A DNA stretch of 64,000 bases from Cephalotus follicularis (taxonomy: Eukaryota > Streptophyta > Magnoliopsida > Oxalidales > Cephalotaceae): the NCBI GenBank assembly GCA_001972305.1, contig BDDD01001647.1, positions 64,936-128,935 on the forward strand. The letters are read 5' to 3'. Under the pieces are notes generated by a model that saw only the letters and a program-made list of their open reading frames with translations, had not been told where the DNA came from and did not search any database. Positions 59,967 to 64,000 of the stretch are shown here, piece by piece. Numbering within the stretch: the first letter of the stretch is position 1; each line of letters starts with the position of its first letter. A program made the position numbers and the translations under genes.

Positions 59967-61760
59967 ACTGCCAGAAAAAATTGTGTAACCCTCAATCAGA
60001 TTCACTGCCTCAATACCTTAAAAAAAAAAAAAATCCTAGGCTCCAGCTAGATAAAAGTATAAATGAGAAGGAAAAATCTTACGTCAAGTCGTCAATGATA
60101 TTAAAGTGAACAAAGAAATGATCTTCTGTCATATGCGGCATTCTTTTCTTGTTTATCCAAAGTTTAAAATTTGTTCTCTGCCAAAATTGTTCAAGAAATT
60201 AATTCTATTCTGGATTTCAGGAACCAGTGTGCATCGAAAAAATGGAACTCTCTTTTAATGCATTATACCAGTGTCTAACACCAATGACTCTGTTGAATAA
60301 ATCACCAATGTCAAGGTAATCCATAGAAAATAGGAGTTAAGGGGATGATTAGCTAAACCAAGTACGACTCAAATCTGTAACATGTAGAGACTAATGACTC
60401 AATATTGATAATGAGAAATATCCAATCAAGAAGTTCTTGTAATCTGGATACAAAGTACACTACCTATATATGAAACTAATCGGTGATATTGTTGTCAATA
60501 TGTGTCAATCAGGATCAATAAAAAAGAACCCTAAGAAAAGACAATGCGGCAAAAATTTGGATTTCTTATATCAAATTAAAATTGGACTCGCAATTCCCAA
60601 ACACAAAACATTACCAAAATTTTCCCCTTGCATTCCTAAACACAAAGTGGTTTTTAATTCTCCAATTCTCAATATTCATACACATGTAAAAAAGCAGGCC
60701 CATATCTGGGTTTGCCTTTGTTCCAACAGTGTTAAGACTGGAAAGTCACGAAAATATTATAACTTTAATATCTAAAAGGGAAAACTGGGAATACGGCTGA
60801 CTGCACACAGTGTTGCGTGCGGTCGGGAGGGCGTCGTTTTGCTTTTTTAAAAGTGTCCCAGCGCCAAAACGTCATCGCTTTGACGCTGGGTCACTTAATT
60901 TTTTTCTTCAAAAGATACAACTTTTTTTTACAGTTGAAATTTAATTTGCATGCTTGAAGTAGTTAGAGACGTTCGATTGACTTGAAAATTGATATGCATT
61001 ATATATATAACAGCAACTCTAAGACAATGTATTAAAAAAAGGATTTTTACTGTGACGACACACCGCAAAAAAAAAAAAAACTAGGTTAACGATATATAAT
61101 GCGTTCGACAACTGACAAGGATTCAGCTTCAGAGCGAACTATACCTACCATGATAAGGCATCTAGCGGTGTGCCAAAAAAATCTAAAATTATTTAATATA
61201 TTATTTATATTTTGTAAATCCAATAGTTAGACGTAAATTATGCATATCAATTTTGAAGGCAATCAAACATTTCTAACTACTTCAAATATGCAAATTAAAC
61301 TCTAAAAGTAAAAAAAAAAAAATTAGTCTGTCTTTTGATAAAAAAATATATAAGTCAGTTGCGTGTGATCGGCTGTATATCCAGCGGACCTTATCTAAAA
61401 ACTGGAAACTGAGCAAACCTATGACGCACTTATGTGACACTTTAACTTCTTTTTCGAATATTATACACGTAATGGAGAAGAAAGATATCAACGATAGTTC
61501 AAACAAATGAAGTGATAAATAAGTGCAGTGAAAATTGAAATGGAAGTTTCAATAAAATAAAAAAAAGTGACTTACTTGATAGAGAGATCTTCAGAGAAAA
61601 GGGAGAGATTTTGGGTTTTTTTCAGTTATATTCTTTGAGAGTACTGGAAGTGGAAGTGGAAGTGGAACCGGAACCGGAACCGGAACTACACAGCGTGCGG
61701 GTGAGATGGGCTTGTATTCGGTGTGGAACATGAGCACTTAAGATAAATTTGATAAGGGCC
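59967..61760 (-). promoter_or_regulatory. Leader exon and leader intron of the FAR1-related gene
   Basis: A donor CTATCAA|GTAAGTCAC at 61576/61575 (minus strand) pairs with the acceptor at 59968, so a leader intron of 1.6 kb is likely. The leader exon lies at 61576 to about 61760. It contains a hexanucleotide repeat of (GGAAGT)/(GGAACC) type at about 61645-61687. The intron contains a 0.59-kb foldback MITE. Spliced leader introns often raise expression in plants (established). Confidence 0.6.
60790..61380. mobile_element. Foldback MITE, about 590 bp, inside the leader intron of the FAR1-related gene
   Basis: The arms are long. 60936-61074 and 61163-61300 are reverse complements with about 80 percent identity by eye (TTTAATTTGCATRYTTGAAG, AAAATTGATATGCAT, GACACACCGC blocks). 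The pairing extends outward to terminal repeats ATACGGCTGACTGCACACA (left) and ATACAGCCGATCACACGCAA (right, inward). Within the left end are two extra hairpins: 60799-60824 and CCCAGCGCCAAA/TTTGACGCTGGG at 60857-60890. No coding. The arms share motifs with the foldback copies at 36.8, 46.8 and 50.5 kb. No target duplication could be fixed. Confidence 0.75.
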
Positions 61761-62764
61761 AGCAAAAGCATGCCACTTCAATTTCTATCATGGGCTCCAC
61801 CCTACTCATGTTATTAAACTTATCGACCAAAACCTGGGTTAATTCCCTTCTTCAAATATCATTAAGCAATTTATCTATGAATTAATTATTCAATAACCTC
61901 TTATTTTCATTTAGCTCAATTAAAATATTGAATTCATGAATTATGATTAATTGGTATCCGTGACTAACAAAAATGATAAGAACACTAATGTGGCATTGAC
62001 GTTTATTGAGGTGATATTCAAAACATAAATTGTAACCTAAGAAAAATTGTGAAATTATAACATTGACTTTTATAATTAGTCATTATTTTATAATTTTGAA
62101 TTTCATGTTTTGTCAGTATTGTTAACGATTATATCAACATTATTATTATTTGTCAGTTTGAATATTGGCTGACACAAATCTATAAATCGAGACATATAAA
62201 AATATATAAAATATTTTAAGTTAGAGATATCTATAATTTTATATATTAACCTCAAAAAAACAAAAAAAAAACTAATACGCGAAATTGAAATTTTATCTAA
62301 GTTTTCATTGAAATGAATCAAAAAAATCCTTATTTAGTGTTTCCACGTTATCACGTATTTTTTAATTTGATGCATAATATTTTTTTTAACCGTAACCTAT
62401 AGCTGAGTCAATTTGGTAAAATCTCATAAGGGTATAATTTTAAGATAAATTGAAAAAATCTCAATTTAGGGAGTCTACCAAAACTGCAATTTAAAAGAAT
62501 TATAAAAATTACTTTCAAAATATAAAATTATGATAAAAAAAAATATTTACAAATTATGTGTACTGTCAGTCAGTTTGATTAATGATGAAGAGACATTTCT
62601 TCGGCCTGAGCAAAACAGTAACAGCTCACTCCCTGCTTCAATTTCGATTCTATCAAACGACAACACTCTCAACTCTCCGACTCTCATTTCAGAATGTAAG
62701 TAGATCTCTCTTTCACTCTCTTGAATTATCTTTCAACTTCTGCTTAAACTTTCTTTAAATTTTC
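61761..62764. promoter_or_regulatory. Shared upstream region between the divergent FAR1-related and FTSHI2 genes
   Basis: About 0.9 kb separates the presumed starts of the two genes. AT-rich with T and A runs. Near 62590-62700 a C/T-rich stretch precedes the FTSHI2 start codon by about 100 bases and is the likely leader. No TATA box was assigned. Confidence 0.5.
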
Positions 62765-64000
62765 ATGGCTTGTAATTTCCCTTTAAATTCTTCAATATAT
62801 TCCAAATTTCCTTCTCCAAAACCCAACTCAGAAACCTCCAAAACCCCACAAATATCTCTCTTTAAACCCTTCATTTCATGCAAACTTCACAGCGTAAAAC
62901 CACAAGGCAATAGCATTGACGATGATGATGAACAAAAAAAAGCCCATTTCAATCTCTTAACAATACCCATTACTTTAACCATAATCTCTTCTTCTTTACC
63001 TCAACCTGCTACTGCTGCCACAAAAGCATCTGTTAAAAAAAGGTCCCCCAAAAAAACCCAAGAAGCATTAACCCCTGAACAGCTAAAATCGTGGACAAAG
63101 AATCTCCCTTTAGTATCGAATAGAATTCCATATACGGATATTTTGAGTTTAAATAATGAGGGCAAGCTTAAACATGTTATTAAGCCGCCTGGTACCGGTT
63201 TAAGGCAAAGAAGTGAGCCTGTGTTGGTTGTTTTAGAGGATTCTAGAGTGTTGAGGACTGTATTGCCTTCATTAGAGAGTGATAAGAGGTTTTGGGATTC
63301 ATGGGATGAGTTAAAGATTGATTCTATATGTGTTAATGCATATACGCCTCCGATCAAGAAGCCAGAGGTGCCTACCCCTTATTTGGGGTTTTTGTGGAGA
63401 GTTCCTGAGTTTATGTTATCGCGGTTGAAGCCCAAGAAACAGTCAAAGAGAGCTATTGAAATGAGAAGAATGAGGGAGGAATATAAGATGCAAAAGAGAA
63501 ATGATTTGGCAAGGATGAGGGAAGAGAGGGAAATGATGGAGAAGGCGATAAGGTTGGAAAGGAAGGAGGAGGAGAGGAGGAAGAAGAGGGAAACAAGGAA
63601 AAGAAAGTATGAGGAGTCATTGCATGATGCACGGAGGAATTATACGCGTATGGCGAATGTGTGGGCGGATTTGGCTCAGGATTCTAATGTGGCAACCCTT
63701 CTTGGGTTGGTGTTCTTTTACATATTTTACCGGGTAGTAGTGCTTAATTATAGGAAGCAGAAGAAGGATTATGAGGATAGGCTGAAGATTGAGAAGGCCG
63801 AGGCAGAGGAGAGAAAAAAGATGAGGGAGTTGGAGAGGGAGATGGAGGGTATTGAGGGAGAGGACGAAGAGGTTGAGCAAGGGAAAGGGGAGCAAAATCC
63901 TTATTTGAAGATAGCCATGCAGTTCATGAAGTCTGGAGCACGTGTCCGACGGGCACATAATAAGAGGCTGCCTCAGTATTTGGAGAGAGGTGTGGATGTG
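62765..64000 (+). CDS. FTSHI2: FTSHI2, inactive FtsH-like chloroplast protein, N-terminal 412 residues
   Basis: The open frame runs from ATG 62765 (MACNFPLNSS) to the window end without a stop, 412 codons. Residues 1 to about 50 are Ser/Thr-rich with few acids, a chloroplast transit peptide. A hydrophobic segment at about 63-80 and a transmembrane helix at about 311-328 (GLVFFYIFYRVVV) are present. Charged coiled coils lie at about 226-290 and 330-365. VSNRIPYTDILSL, VLVVLEDSRVLRTVLPSL and YLGFLW are family landmarks. The AAA+ ATPase domain should begin just past the window. The sequence matches, from memory, Arabidopsis FTSHI2 (EMB2083, At3g16290), an essential envelope member of the Ycf2-FtsHi complex that powers protein import. 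It lacks protease activity in characterised plants. The protein seen is colinear with that relative and shows no defects. The part with the ATPase is not in this window. Confidence 0.95.
   Translation, partial: MACNFPLNSSIYSKFPSPKPNSETSKTPQISLFKPFISCKLHSVKPQGNSIDDDDEQKKAHFNLLTIPITLTIISSSLPQPATAATKASVKKRSPKKTQEALTPEQLKSWTKNLPLVSNRIPYTDILSLNNEGKLKHVIKPPGTGLRQRSEPVLVVLEDSRVLRTVLPSLESDKRFWDSWDELKIDSICVNAYTPPIKKPEVPTPYLGFLWRVPEFMLSRLKPKKQSKRAIEMRRMREEYKMQKRNDLARMREEREMMEKAIRLERKEEERRKKRETRKRKYEESLHDARRNYTRMANVWADLAQDSNVATLLGLVFFYIFYRVVVLNYRKQKKDYEDRLKIEKAEAEERKKMRELEREMEGIEGEDEEVEQGKGEQNPYLKIAMQFMKSGARVRRAHNKRLPQYLERGVDV

Noticed and set aside
59951-59995. Upstream extension of the FAR1-related frame to 59995
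   Set aside because: The codon at 59995 is TTG, not ATG, and a splice acceptor lies at 59970-59968. The first real ATG is at 59950.
60470-60775. 101-codon frame between MITE and FAR1-related exon
   Set aside because: Lies in the leader intron of the minus-strand gene, has lysine-rich random-looking sequence and no known motif.

Overview
This is nuclear DNA of a flowering plant, almost certainly a eudicot. The evidence is GT-AG introns, plant-only families (CASP-like, FAR1-related, FTSHI2, plant-type GATA), long AT-rich spacers, dinucleotide microsatellites, and plant-type Copia, CACTA, hAT, Tourist-like and SINE elements. Species cannot be named from the sequence. All gene models were read by eye, with exons joined on splice signals, phase and remembered family sequence.

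The left half (1-30.8 kb) is mainly transposon and pseudogene territory. It holds a Copia element with matching LTRs and a 5-bp target duplication but no integrase core (2.36-6.58 kb). It also holds a 240-bp hAT-type MITE, a 2.94-kb solo LTR with a perfect 5-bp target duplication inside a SINE-like sequence (7.8-10.9 kb), and a Copia 3' end (12.05-12.67 kb). A 7.0-kb CACTA (En/Spm) element follows (13.7-20.7 kb), with a decayed TNP2 transposase, a decayed second gene and palindromic subterminal repeats. After it come an LTR-like stretch, a Copia RT remnant carrying a SINE, an F-box/FBA pseudogene, a SEC13 tail fragment, a small broken plant gene behind five G-boxes, and two MITEs.

The right half carries the genes: a two-exon GATA factor (31.45-33.43 kb), a small unrecognised cysteine-containing protein (39.57-41.28 kb, moderate confidence), NUP35 nucleoporin (43.31-46.16 kb), a CASP-like 3A-type membrane protein (53.64-56.23 kb), a short FAR1-related protein on the minus strand (57.38-59.95 kb), and the 5' part of the chloroplast FtsH-like gene FTSHI2 (62.77 kb to the window end). 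Spacers hold another Copia 3' end, foldback MITEs, a SINE inside the CASP-like intron and a large compound microsatellite inside the small gene's intron.

The genes serve unrelated jobs: transcription, nuclear pore, cell-wall membrane platform, light-signalling-type DNA binding and chloroplast protein import. Their order NUP35, CASP-like, FTSHI2 matches, from memory, the adjacent Arabidopsis genes At3g16310, At3g16300 and At3g16290, so the gene-bearing part looks like an old conserved block. No clearly new biological system was found. The points most worth a second look are the CACTA ends and palindromes, the G-box cluster in front of a broken gene, the 189-codon unexplained frame at 39.6 kb, the duplicated YVDD motif, and the recurring foldback family.
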